Origin: Dentipellis sp. KUC8613
Lineage: Eukaryota; Basidiomycota; Agaricomycetes; Russulales; Hericiaceae
NCBI GenBank assembly: GCA_002286715.1
Contig: NSJX01000059.1
Coordinates: 16,186-80,185 of the forward strand
DNA length: 64,000 nt
Direction: 5' to 3'
A model generated the notes under the pieces. It saw only the letters and a program-made list of their open reading frames with translations. It ran no database searches and was not told where the DNA came from. Positions 35,224-46,203 of the stretch are shown here, piece after piece. Made by a program: the position numbers and the translations under genes. Each line of letters starts with the position of its first letter. Position 1 is the first letter of the stretch.

Positions 35224-36490
35224 GTGTGGGGTATGGATCTCCTCGGTCGGTCGATCTTTGTTGGGTGAGTTGTTAGTCGGTGGCGGGTGGTTGGCGGTTG
35301 GTGGCGCTGCTGGGTGGTGCTGAGTCGGTTGCTTGATTAGTATTGGTCTGGTGTTGCTTTCGGGTGCTTGGATGCGTACGTCCGTCTAACTCTCATTAAT
35401 TGTCCCCTGTTTCCTCTCCTGCTCTTACTTCTCCTCACTCCCTCTGTCCTGTGTTTTTCTCGTTGTGTCCCGTCGTTGTCGCGGTCTTGTGCTCCTCGAA
35501 TTCTTTCTCTCCCGCAGTGTCCTCCGGATCCTGTTGCGCGATGTACCACGTATCACGTACGGACTGGGCTTTCATGATATTCCCCATCCCATAGTTGCTC
35601 GTTGCTCGCTACTGGTTGCCCTCACCCCCGTTCCCTTTTTGCTATTTCCTGCCCCCCTCCGCTCCTGCTCCCCTCTCACGGAGTCTCGGTTCACGAATAC
35701 CATATGCAGTTCTGTGATTTACTCTACCTTATTTATTGAATACAAAAGTTCTATACGGCTCTGCTAGGCTGTGTTACGTTGTTGGTTTTGACATTTTAGT
35801 GACGTTGATGTTAGGTTTCGTGGTCTGTGCATGGCGGTGAAGTCTTCGCAATGCTGTTAGACTTCGGCTAGTACAAGTACAAGTTGCACCAGCCTTAGGA
35901 TGTGTGAGAACGACATGTCCGACTAGCCGCGCGCCGCCATTCTACGAATCCACACGTTTTCTTCCTCCGCAACTCTATCGCAATGATACGACGTCGATTC
36001 AACATCTAAACATCTTTGCATCGATTGAGTTTCGTTTGTCCGGGCTTCGTCCTTATTTCCTTCTGAACACTGGCAAAGCTCATACTCACATTAGAATCTC
36101 GTCCATTACCTTCCCGGGCCCAAGCGCCCCGCAGCACGTCGACACGCACTGCATGTGCACACTAGGACAGCGCACTCTACGGCCGCACCGCCTGCCTCGT
36201 CACTGTCAGTTCATGATGGGCTCATCGACGATCAAATCACGCAGGAACGACATCTTCAACGCGTTCGCCGCGTCCCCGGCTGCAATTGGCTGCTTATCGG
36301 GGCAGGAGCATGTGCACCAGGACCGCCGAAGCTCACGTTCGTTGCTGTGGTCCCGGCTTCTCTCAGGCTATCCAGATCCTCTGGCAGGCCTCAGCATATC
36401 TCAAATTTAGCACACACTGGCAGGGCCGACGATATATATATAGGCGGCGCTTTGACAGCCCTCGGTTGAGCGTCCTCATCCCCGCAAACG
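35224..36490. other. Intergenic; long pyrimidine-rich 3' region and promoter of copy C
   Basis: 1.27 kb. 35380-35700 is C/T-rich and looks like the F-BAR gene 3' UTR. A strong TATA-like run TATATATATA at 36433-36442 lies about 50 bp before the ATG at 36491. No gene seen between. Confidence 0.5.
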
Positions 36491-39349
36491 ATGAAGCTCA
36501 TTCTTGCGCTCTGTGCTCTTGCTGTGGGCGCCGCGGCCTGCCCGGGCCACGAGCATGAGGAGGAACACGCTCATCTGCACCGTCGCGCGCCGCCGACGGC
36601 CCAGCTGACCCCGCCGACGCGTCCGCTTGTGTGGGGCGACGTGAACATCATCCATACGACGGACAGCCATGGATGGCTTCTAGGGCACCAGAAGCCGTCG
36701 TTCCCGGAGCCGAATTACAGGTGTGTTATCGTGCTCTACTTCGAAGGAAGGCGACGCGTCTGACGCGTCGTTGAAGTGGTGATTTCGGCGACTTCGCGTC
36801 GTTCGTTGCGCATATGAAGGATATTGCCAAGGTGTGTGCATGTGTGTCGTTTTGCGTGGCTAGCGTTGACAGGCGTCGGGTGCTGTAGGAGAAGGACGTG
36901 GACTTGTTGCTGGTGGATACTGGTGACCTGCACGATGGTTCGTCCCAATGATGTTCATTATTCGGTTGAATACTTTATTCCATACTTATCTAGGAACTGG
37001 ACTCTCGGATGGCTTCCCTCCCGGAGGCGTCGACGCTCATGAGGTACATTGAGGCGCATATATTCTATCAGTGATGCGTAGCTCAACAATTCACTAGTCC
37101 AACAAATTCGTCGACCAGCTCCCTTATGACGTCCTGGCCATCGGAAAGTACGTCTCTCCATTCTCCTAGGCTGCATCAACTCCTCACAAACGCTTGGCCC
37201 CTCCTGACCAGCCACGAGCTCTACATCTACGCAAACACACTGGATATGTGCGTTCGGCTCCCACCAGTGTCGCGTGCCGCGCGCTCATCGCTCTATAATT
37301 ATAGGTACAACAATTTCGCGCCGAAGTTCCCGGGACGCTATTTGTCGTCGAACGTCAACATCACGATCGCTGGCAAGGACGGCAAGCCTGTCAGTGTTCC
37401 CGTGGGCAGTGAGTCGATTTCTGAGAGGAGAGTGTATCTGGAGTACTTATATGCGCGTTTATCCAGGTCGTTTTGCGAAGTTCAAGACGACAAAGTGCGT
37501 GCTATGTCAAGCATAAAAGTAACTATCGGTATCGAGATGTTGACATTTTATTTCTGCAAGGGGCCGCCGGGTCACGTCCCTTGGCGTTCTGTTTGATTTC
37601 ACGGGCAATGATGTCAACACCACTGTGCAGAAGGTGGAGGATATGGTCAAGGAGAACTGGGTCCGCATCTACTGCGTTTGTCTACATCAGACCGCAGTCA
37701 GACTAATTTGCTGCATACAGTTCAAAGAAGCTATCCAAGAGGAGCCTGACTTCTTTCTGTTGATCGGGTAAGTAACGTTCCCATATACGTGAATGCTAGT
37801 CTCAGGCGAAAGCCATTTCAGCCATATGCCCGTCGCGCAAGACAACTGTAAGGATATTCACTTTGGGTTGTACCGTGATGTCTGATGGAGGATCGCGCAG
37901 GGCCCACCGTGTTCAACGCCGTCCGTGCTGTGCACGCCGAAACCCCGATCCTCATTCTTGGTGGGCACTCGCACATCCGTGACTGTCGTGCGTAGCAATC
38001 TTCTGCGGTCGTGCTGGAGCAGTATTGATGATCCCCATCTACCTCTGGTAGAGCAATATGACGACCGGTCGATTGCGCTGGAGAGTGGTCGGTATATGGA
38101 GACCGTTGGTACGTGAATCGATAATTGACCTAGGATAAACCTCAACTCACGATCGCGACTCAGGCTTCCTCAGTGCGTCACTTTCTATACACCCCGTTCC
38201 ATATAATATTATGAACTCTGTTCCAGGCGCTGATCTCGACGAGCGCAACAATAAGAAAAACATCACCTTCAATCGCCGCTACCTCGATCCCAACCGTGTG
38301 ACCTACGAGGTATGCCCCGTCGTCGTCGTCTGCATCCACGGTCTCTGAAATGGCTGACCGAGCAAATAGTTCCATACTAAGCAAAGCAACCGTACATTTG
38401 ACACATCGCTGGGCAAGCGGATCACTACAGGTCTCAACAATCTGGCGAAGAGCTTCGATCTGTCCTTCTTCTTTGGCACTGCGCCGCGGGATTACACGCT
38501 GAGCCGGTACGCAGTTTCGATAATGCCATTACACCTTAGAATTGAATTGCATTCCAGGGACCCCTACCCCTCCAATGGCTCCCTTCTGTCGCTCTTCATC
38601 GATCAGGTAAGCCCCTTCGATTTCATCCTCGCAAAACCCAATCCTCACACATCCCAGGCTACCCCCGTAGCACTCGCTATCAACAACACGCGCGCCTCCA
38701 TCCCCAACATCATCATCACCAACTCTGGCGAGCTGCGCTTCGATCTCTACGGTGGCCCGTTCACGAAGAACGACCAGCTCACCGCGTCGCCGTTCACCGA
38801 CTCGTACCTCTACATCCCGAACGTGACCTTCAGCATCGCGAACCAGGTCCTGCCCGCGCTCAACAAAGCCGGCGCGAACGAGAAACGCGAGCTCGAGCGC
38901 GAGCGCGAGCTGTATGCGCGCGGCGAGGTCGGCATGCGGTATAACCGGTGGCTCGAGACCATGGACCGGCGTGGGGGACGGGACAAGCGCGCGGCGAAGA
39001 ACCTGACGCTCGGATACGTCACGACGGATGTAGGTCCCACCATCTGGAAGCACGAGAGAATATATTCTGACGGTGATGCACATAGAACTGCCCCGGCATC
39101 GGCGACGACACAATGCACGCGCCGCTCCCGTTCTTCAACAGCCCGGACTACCTCGCCTCGCCGCCGCCGAACGTGACGGACGACGCGCCCATCGATCTCG
39201 TGTTCATCAACTTCATCCAGAGCGACGTGCTCGGCGCGCTCAATGGCCTGCAGAGCACCACGAAGTTCGCGGATGCAGATGTGTTGCCGTATAGCCCGAC
39301 GCTGTCAGATGCGGTGCTGGGGCTGTTTGCGCAGAAAATGTGGAATTGA
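36491..39349 (+). CDS. Secreted calcineurin-like phosphoesterase / 5'-nucleotidase-like protein, copy C
   Basis: Paralogue of the genes at 16332 and 27265. Start MKLILALCALAVGAAA at 36491 (signal peptide-like), followed by a His/Glu-rich segment CPGHEHEEEHAHLHRRAPP. Motifs intact: [44 protein letters not shown]. The C-terminal half reads [60 protein letters not shown] and ends VLGLFAQKMWN. It has the same order and spacing as copies A and B, plus one extra intron of 51 nt (38607-38657) inside the LF..Q/ATP..ALAINN block that is continuous in both other copies. A Lys/Arg/Glu insertion (NEKRELERERELYARGE) is specific to this copy. About 600 residues in 14 or so exons. Confidence 0.87.
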
Positions 39350-39605
39350 GGAGTTCGGTCGGGTAAATGGAAGGCGTATGTTGTGTAGTGTCATATGTAG
39401 GGGGCGGCGGATCGTTTATTTCCTGGTGTACAACGTCAATTTCGTACATGACTGCTCGAAGCTCTCAACGACCTGAAGGCTGGATTTGAATTAATAACGG
39501 AACAGACGGGCGACGTGTGTTTGAACGAGAAATCGTACTGACTACACAAGGAGAGAAGGTCATTTTGAACGATTGCGTTCGAAAATTCAAGAATGCTCAG
39601 AATAT

Positions 39606-41405
39606 TCAGTACTGTCTGACGCGTGTGCGCGAGAAAGAATCCGGTTTTCCTAGCGACCCACATCGATGATTAAAGCAAAAATGATGCAGAGTGAAAAGGA
39701 GACATACCACTAGCGCGTCCTCCGCCGCTGTGTCTGCCTTGGCTACCACCGACACCGGGACGACTTCTTCGATTTCCTTCACCCAAGCCGCGTCCGTCTG
39801 GCAACCAATGAGAGACAGCCGGTTCAGCGGCAGACCCGCATTCTTGCGCTCGACGAGAGCTTTGAGCAACGCCTTATGCAGCGGCATGCCAAAATCCAAC
39901 GTGTGGTTGAGGTCAACGTCGACAATGGACAGAGACACCAACCCAGGATTGACTCGAACGTCCTCTGCGGCAAATTCGGCAAGGTACGCCCAGCGATCGC
40001 ACATCTCGGACGACCAGGCCGCGATCAGGACGCCCAGCTGCCGCCGGGTGACATGCAGATGCTGCACGCTCGGAAACATCGCGGAGATGCTCATCCAGCT
40101 GCGGTGCGTCCCGGTGTTGACCTCGTTGAAGGCGAGCGTGTGGACTTGTGCCAACGGGATGGCCCCGAGCAGCTTTTTGAATGCAGGAAATGGACGCCAG
40201 CCTGGGGGGCCGTCGTCGCCGGCACGGCACTTGACTTCGATGCAGGCATGAGGCGTTGAGCCCGGCCTGTACCACTCGGCATTGTGCACGGCTATCTCGC
40301 GGTACTGGTCCGCCGAAGACTCGACGAGCGAGAGGCAGACGCTATTGGTGGTGAAGGAGTGCACGTGGATCACGTACTCGGCCAGCGGGGAGAAGCCGTT
40401 CAGGATGGGGAGCAGGAAATCGACGTCTTGGATGCGTGCGGTGGGTTTCAGGAGGCATCGCAGCCTCAGTTCGCATGTCGCCGGCCTTTTGATGTAGCCT
40501 TCGACGGGATCGCAAACGGTGGCTTCGCCGCTCAGGTGTAGCAGTTCGAGGTGCGGCATTTCGGCCACCCCGCGCATCCGAGGGGTAGACGACAGTGGCG
40601 GTACAGGCAGACCGCCCACGAGGATAAGTTTGCGGAGAGACTGCATGTGACAGAGTGCCTCATACAGCATCGATTCGGTGGAAGGATATTTCGGATTGAA
40701 GGCGCTGTCGAAATCTGACGGGTTCATGCGTGTGTTGACATTGATGATGAGCTCCGTCAAGCTGCTGATACATGGAAGAAGCCACGGCACTCTGTCCATA
40801 CGAATGATCAGGCGACGGAGGTGAGGAATTTGGCCGGCAAAAAGGTCGCTAGGCAGCGCCTTCAGGTCTCCGTCCCGACGGGATGCGTGCAATGAGAGCT
40901 CGAGTTCCTCTAGAAGAGGCGCGGGCTGGGTAAGAACCTCCTCTATGAATTCGCCTGTGTGATCGCGGGGGTCCGAGTCGATGATGCGCAGCTTCTTCAG
41001 ATGCGAGGTGTATTGGGATAGGAGCGCAACTTGTGGAGACGGCAGTTGTGACGAGACGGTCCATGAGATGGAAGGCTGAAAGAGCAAGAGTTGCTCTTTC
41101 AGCGGCGACTCTCCGCCTTCGGAATTGGCGTCTATTTCGCGCCAAAGGTTAGGGGTTTTGAGAGCGAGCTCCCGCCAATTACGGCAAACGTGCATGACGA
41201 CGACCAGTCCTAGCTGTAAGTAATTAGGTTTGACTGGGCTGATGGAGATCGATGTGTCGGAAACAAAGCTGAAGATATGAATGAGCAGTTCGGCGGGAAG
41301 GCGAGCGACGGGACCGCCGTTAGGGAGTTGACCCGGAGAGGGATTGTCGTCCACTGTATTCGCAGAGTCTTCCATGGAACGGAAAGATACGGGGTCTGTG
41401 TCCAT
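39606..41405 (-). CDS. F-box protein with leucine-rich-like repeats
   Basis: Start at 41405 (MDTDPVSFRSMEDSANTVDD). F-box at about residues 34-82: ARLPAELLIHIFSFVSDTSI through VVMHVCRNWRELALKTPNLW. The rest is leucine-rich with irregular repeats (HLKKLRIIDSD, LLEELELSLHA, HLRRLIIRMDRV, SLTELIINVNT, SLRKLILVGG, HLELLHLSGEA), as in the expanded F-box families of mushrooms, which recruit targets to SCF ubiquitin ligases. About 600 residues, essentially one exon, unlike its intron-rich neighbours. A good intron (GTATGT...CTAG, 58 nt, about 39658-39715) near the 3' end would change the last 30 residues to end in SEHS with stop shifted to about 39596-39600, so the C-terminus is uncertain. Confidence 0.82.
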   Translation of the reverse strand: MDTDPVSFRSMEDSANTVDDNPSPGQLPNGGPVARLPAELLIHIFSFVSDTSISISPVKPNYLQLGLVVVMHVCRNWRELALKTPNLWREIDANSEGGESPLKEQLLLFQPSISWTVSSQLPSPQVALLSQYTSHLKKLRIIDSDPRDHTGEFIEEVLTQPAPLLEELELSLHASRRDGDLKALPSDLFAGQIPHLRRLIIRMDRVPWLLPCISSLTELIINVNTRMNPSDFDSAFNPKYPSTESMLYEALCHMQSLRKLILVGGLPVPPLSSTPRMRGVAEMPHLELLHLSGEATVCDPVEGYIKRPATCELRLRCLLKPTARIQDVDFLLPILNGFSPLAEYVIHVHSFTTNSVCLSLVESSADQYREIAVHNAEWYRPGSTPHACIEVKCRAGDDGPPGWRPFPAFKKLLGAIPLAQVHTLAFNEVNTGTHRSWMSISAMFPSVQHLHVTRRQLGVLIAAWSSEMCDRWAYLAEFAAEDVRVNPGLVSLSIVDVDLNHTLDFGMPLHKALLKALVERKNAGLPLNRLSLIGCQTDAAWVKEIEEVVPVSVVAKADTAAEDALVVCLLFTLHHFCFNHRCGSLGKPDSFSRTRVRQY

Positions 41406-41491
41406 CTGAGAAAATTCTATGCTGCCTTCGATTTGAGTGTGTGGTAATTATCCACAACGGCTCTACGGGGGCAACGGATCTAATGTAGGAA

Positions 41492-42693
41492 TGTCGGAAA
41501 ACTTAATTTAGCATTATCATAGAAACCCATAATCATAGATATGATAATGACATGATAAGAGGCCTCGGATCATTACCATTACATGACCATGCAATCGAAA
41601 TGATAATGGCCTATGGCAATGTAATCGCTTAATGGTAACGTATGATCATGAGATTAGATAAGATACCCCGCACCAATCTGCCCCGCGCCAAAGCCCAGCG
41701 TATTTTTCTCCTCCACCTCAGCTTCTCCCGCACAGCATCAAGGTTGAAGTCGATTGCGAACCTTCGGACTATCCGCCCCGCTGAGTGTACTTTGGGCGCA
41801 AGCATTGCAATGCACGAGTATAGCTGCCAAAGACCTTTTAGATGGTCAGATTTAGCAAAGAATCGGGAGTTTGCGCACAACACGCAAAATGTTCGGCTCG
41901 CGTAGCATGATCCTCATTGACGCGTATGTAACGAGTGAAGGAACGACATAGCCGCCACCTAGGGTGCACTCAGTATCCCTCGTTCGGGCTGAGATGAGCC
42001 GCTGTCTTTCTCGCGCTCGAAGAGATTCCGCTAAGTGGCGCGCCTCTCGCGCACCTATCAGGTCTCATCTCTCGTATGTACCCACCACTCCGATCTCGTG
42101 TACAATATTTCAGCTGAGATCTGCTTCATATTGTCCCAGGAACACAGGATGTTGACACACAGTTGTGATGCAGCCCGCTCCGTTATGCTGCACTATTCGA
42201 GAGCCTTTCGGGCGAGACTGAAAAGTATTCCATAAGTGCGAAAAAGCGTCATATGGCCATGTTACTTTCTATGTCTTATACAGCTAGCTGGCCTAGTGGT
42301 AATTATGCTCCGTAGAAACACAATAGTATACAATTGTACATTAGAGGTCGCGAGTTCAAATCTCGCAGAGGGCAGAACAATAAAATGAACCATGAAAGGC
42401 GAAGCATAACGAAGTAACGAAAAGATAAATAGTAAGCCTCAGATAGTAAGGTTAGACTGAAGTACAACAACAATGCCTTCGTAAGAGTGTGAAGTGAGAA
42501 CGACCCGGGCCGGTAAGGAACGGCATAGGGATAACTTATTGTGAAGTCATGATAAGTGCCATGGTCATATCCATGATCATGAATATGGTAATGCAGTGCA
42601 CGCGTCATTATCATTAGCGACTCTTCTATGATAATGGAGGATTCTCAAAATAGCATTATCATCTATGATAAGGCTGTTTCAAAATTTCCGACA
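41492..42693. mobile_element. Non-autonomous DNA transposon-like element with terminal inverted repeats
   Basis: The ends form an inverted repeat. The left end begins TGTCGGAAA at 41492 and the right end finishes with its complement TTTCCGACA at 42693. Extending inwards, 25 of 32 positions match, including an identical block TTATCATAGA at positions 23-32. Sub-terminal zones on both sides (41510-41660 and 42540-42670) are full of the short motif ATGATAATG/CATTATCAT. The interior is AT-rich, has no long protein frame, and contains a tRNA-like segment. I could not find a matching target duplication at the flanks (left TGTAGGAA, right GACAGCAG), so the exact ends or the superfamily are unsettled. 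Confidence 0.6.
42281..42373 (+). repeat. tRNA-like sequence with Pol III A and B boxes (SINE or tRNA relic)
   Basis: TGGCCTAGTGG at 42289-42299 matches the Pol III A box, and GTTCAAATCTC at 42354-42364 matches the B box. The T-arm is perfect (GCGAG, loop TTCAAAT, CTCGC), but the putative acceptor strands do not pair and the D-arm pairs only in part. It is therefore not a working tRNA gene; a tRNA-derived SINE head or old tRNA copy nested in the element at 41492-42693 fits best. Confidence 0.45.
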
Positions 42694-44721
42694 GACAGCA
42701 GAACTTACGGCGCCTGCTGAGGAGAAAACGGTAAGCAGCCCGCAAACACGCTGTTCAAGATAAGGAAATAATATCCTACCAAAATTTAGATAGCGTAGAG
42801 AGACAAAGCTAGCTGATTCACCGTTAAGGACCAAGCAGGACGAGCTGCAGAGCTTGACGCTCCGTGCAATGGTCCGCCCGGGCCGCGCTATCCGGGCCGA
42901 CGCTGCTTGCCGCTTCCGTCGGGCATACAGACGCTCACTCGAATCAGACCACTATCCACCCTCTATATTTCTCCAATAATAAAGTCGTGCTTCATTCTCT
43001 CAGGGGGCCCTCAATCTTTTTACCCATCGTATTCCGCACAAATACTGCAGACTTTCCGTCCCTCCCACCCGTGCGGTGTGGGGTGTCATGCCACGCAGCC
43101 CATCTGCAATTGACTAGCGACTGCCCCAGCTCAGAGGCATAGAACTAACCATTATTTTTCTGGCTTAGGAAGTCTCCTACCGTCTCAGGACATTAGATCC
43201 CGGGCTTCTACGGTCGTGGCGGATCTGTGCCGTGCATCTCCAGCCGGAACGCTCTACATATAGGGACACGATAATGCGGTCCTTGAGCATGGGGCGGTCT
43301 GATTGGAAAGTGCGTAATTCAATTTCTCTGCAGAAGCCCTTCCGTTGACGGTGAAATTGCTTTAGGGCCGCCCGTAGGAGGAAGCTGGTTACGACGTACT
43401 CCGCCTCGCGAATGTTCGGACAATATGCAAGCTCACCACATTTTCGTAGTTCGCTGTACGTGTTTTCTTGAAGTCGTATCATCGAAGGCACCGTCGCTTG
43501 CTTCTAGTACTCCACGCGCTCAGATCCCTGCCGTATCCCCCGCTGCGCCCTGGGTTCTCGTCCCTGTCTTTACACCGAATTTGGTCATCTCGAAGGCTGG
43601 ATGCTACGCCCCAATACACCGATTCCTCGTGTAGCTCCTGCTGTCTATGGCCGGTACCAGAACGTGGACGAGTACGTACCTGCCGGTATCGGTATCATCT
43701 GTACGTAGTCGTTGCATCTGCACGACGTCTTCCTCCCCCCAGCACCCGTCTTCTGACAATCCCAAACGACACGAGCACCACAGCCACTGACCGTATCCTG
43801 CCAGCCCAGAAGATCAATTCGACCCGCCGTTCGTTCGCATCCCCACTGTCCGCTCACCTGACACCAAAAATCTGCGGAAAAAAGCAACGCGGTACCTGCG
43901 CTCACCACGAGGCACTGCCTGCCCCCTTCGCTCGATCTAATTTAGCCTATGCAAGTACGCAGCAGACGTCAGGCATCAAAGTGCGCTGCAACCTGTCCCT
44001 AGTGATATTCCAACCTGATACTGGAGGCAGTCGCCGAGCGACGGGACACTTACCTCCATACAGGCTTCCTCAGTCAGTCGATTGGCTTTCTCAGCCTTCG
44101 TCGGCGGTAGCAGGAGTTTACGGACATCCGACAATATCGCCGGCCGTGGCCTTACGGTCTTCATGGGTACCTACTCTCGTCGCCTTCGTCGCCTTCGCGT
44201 CCCTCTCCAAGCTATAAACTCCAAGGTCCTGCCTATCTCGCCTATTCGAAGGAACCGGCGAAACCGTGTCCTGTCCGCGCGAGGCTTCTCTAGCGGCGCA
44301 TACGGGACCGAATCAGACGCATCAAAACACGCCCCCGTGCATCGCGGCAGGCGGGCCCGCAGCCCGTGCGTGTTTGCCGCCACGACCTGTAGGCGCGCTT
44401 GTTATCGCTATAGCACTGATCAACCATTGTCTGCTTTTGTGGGTTTGCGCCCGGCGCCCCACAGCCCCTACGTGATATCGCGTGCGATATCGGGTCCTGG
44501 TCCGGCGGCCAAGGAACGCGGCTCGCGAGTATATAAAGCGCGCTGCTGCGTTCTGGGACTGCAGTATCTCCTCTCCCGGGCCCGCACCGTCTCCTTTCTT
44601 TCTTCTCTGTTTTCCCTCTTCATTTGTACGTCCCTGTGTTCGCTCGTTCTCAGTCTTGGTGCTTGTGCTGACCTCTGCATAGGCGCAACACCACCGTTCT
44701 CGACCACCCGACTCATTCATA
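42694..44721. other. Long intergenic region; promoter of small ORF at its right end
   Basis: 2.0 kb without a supported gene. Frames such as 43468-44217 show no motif. The last 250 bp look like a promoter: an 18-bp palindrome at 44474-44491, a TATA box at 44530-44537 and a C/T-rich tract at 44568-44640. Confidence 0.45.
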
Positions 44722-44886
44722 ATGCGCATCATCTCCGTCTACGAGCACCCCGATTTTACCGATGCGCCCTCCGTCGCGCACATGAAGGAAATCGCACACA
44801 AGCCCGCGGTCATCGCAGCCGCGGGCGCGACGCTGCTCTCGCTCGGCTGTGCAGCGGCAGCGGCCGTCGTCTACGGCTTTGTTTGA
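44722..44886 (+). CDS. Small single-helix membrane protein, 54 residues, unknown
   Basis: ATG at 44722 opens MRIISVYEHPDFTDAPSVAH, a polar N-terminus, followed by PAVIAAAGATLLSLGCAAAA and AVVYGFV, an Ala/Leu-rich membrane segment running to the stop at 44884-44886. Promoter context is good: TATATAAA at 44530-44537, about 190 bp upstream, then a pyrimidine-rich leader. No family recognised. The layout suggests a tail-anchored or small organelle-membrane protein; a short stress-induced peptide is also possible. It is short enough to be missed by standard gene finders. Confidence 0.45.
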   Translation: MRIISVYEHPDFTDAPSVAHMKEIAHKPAVIAAAGATLLSLGCAAAAAVVYGFV

Positions 44887-45617
44887 TGCATTTCTCGATG
44901 TCACAGTGCGTAATACATCAGTCTCATATCGCACGTCTGTGCTGACCACTTATTTCCATGGCGCCCGTAGTTTCCGAGTCAGGCTGCAGGATAGCCTTCA
45001 TTCCGCCATGTAGGATATTGGAGAGCGATGCGCGCCGTGCGTCCGTGGTCCGCGGGGGCGTCTAGGGAACCCCCCCGGCGCTTCCGCGGTTCGCGCGCGG
45101 CGCCGGTGTTGCAGGAGGAGATGTCTGCAGTCTATGCTTTTCGCTGTCGTTATGCTCTCTTACTTTCACTTTCACTTTCACTTCACTCTGGTCTCACATC
45201 ATCTGTACATGGACTACAACCACTGTACAGTACTGTACTCGCACCTGCGCACCTGTACTCTACCATACATCTGCATCTGTAATACCAGGGTTTTCTCGGA
45301 AGATATCGCAATGCGCCAAGCCGGGGCACTTCCTCGTGGAATATTCTGGCCTTGTTGCTGTCTCAGGTTGAGTAAGAGTACGAGATTGGGTCCGAGGAGA
45401 GACAAGTGCTGGTGAACAGCTTCCGACTGGCCGACGGGCACGGGCGCTTTCCGGATTCAGACGCGGGGAGCGGTTGGGTTAGGGTCCTCTCACGGGCGCT
45501 TGTTTGCAAGCATTGGCCACGGTGCCGAGTGCCTTTCTCTGAGTCGACCACCAGCGTGAAGCTCATACCTTTAGTTCCAACACTCCCTTGTTCACCGCCC
45601 TATACCATCCAATTACA
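44887..45617. other. Intergenic, microsatellite only
   Basis: 731 bp. A TTTCAC repeat (TTTCACTTTCACTTTCACTT) lies at about 45165-45184. No gene; the right end is the promoter of the CHY protein gene. Confidence 0.45.
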
Positions 45618-46203
45618 ATGTGGTAAGTCTTTAGATCGTTCAGCTATATGCGCGACGCGTGATGTTCACGGACGACGCAAGCAAGCACATCCTAAACGCC
45701 CAGGTGTCCATCCGCGCCCCGTGCTGCCGGCAGTGGTTCGACTGCGCAGAGTGCCACGCCGAGACGCAGTCGCACAAGCTCGCGAAGACGAACGAGATGG
45801 CGTTCATGTGCAAGAAGTGCCGCAAGGCGTTCCGGAAGGACATGACTGCGTACGAGGAGAGCGATGAGTACTGCCCGCATTGCGATAACCATTATGTGCG
45901 TCCGAGTTCTTGATTCTGACTGTCTGCATGGGCAGAGCATGCAGTGAGGGTGCTGATATTAATACGCGTATGTATCGTAGGTCATCGAGGCGAAGACACC
46001 GAAACCGGTGGTCGGAGTGGAAGGTGGGGACGCGCGGATGGACGCACGGTACGTGCTTGGAACTCTCACCTTCATGATCCTGAAGTCTAACTTCTGACGC
46101 ACATGTGCACTTAAGAATGCTGAAAGACGAGCGCGCAAAGCCCACAACATCACATTCCGTCTTCAACCCGGAAGACGACGATCTAGACGACCTTCTAGGA
46201 TAG
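45618..46203 (+). CDS. CHY-type zinc-finger protein (Hot13-like)
   Basis: The start is split: exon 1 is only ATGTG (45618-45622), a 59-nt intron follows, and exon 2 begins at 45682, giving MCKHILNAQVSIRAPCCRQW. This matches the usual start of the family, while the unspliced frame would replace the conserved MCKH. The CHY motif continues FDCAECHAETQSHKLAKTNE, MAFMCKKCRKAFRKDMTAYE, ESDEYCPHCDNHY, with all Cys/His zinc ligands in place. After two more introns the protein ends VIEAKTPKP, then HSVFNPEDDDLDDLLG. About 130 residues. Yeast Hot13, a helper of small Tim protein import in the mitochondrial intermembrane space, is the best-known single-domain relative; plant and animal members are larger ubiquitin ligases. 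Confidence 0.87.
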
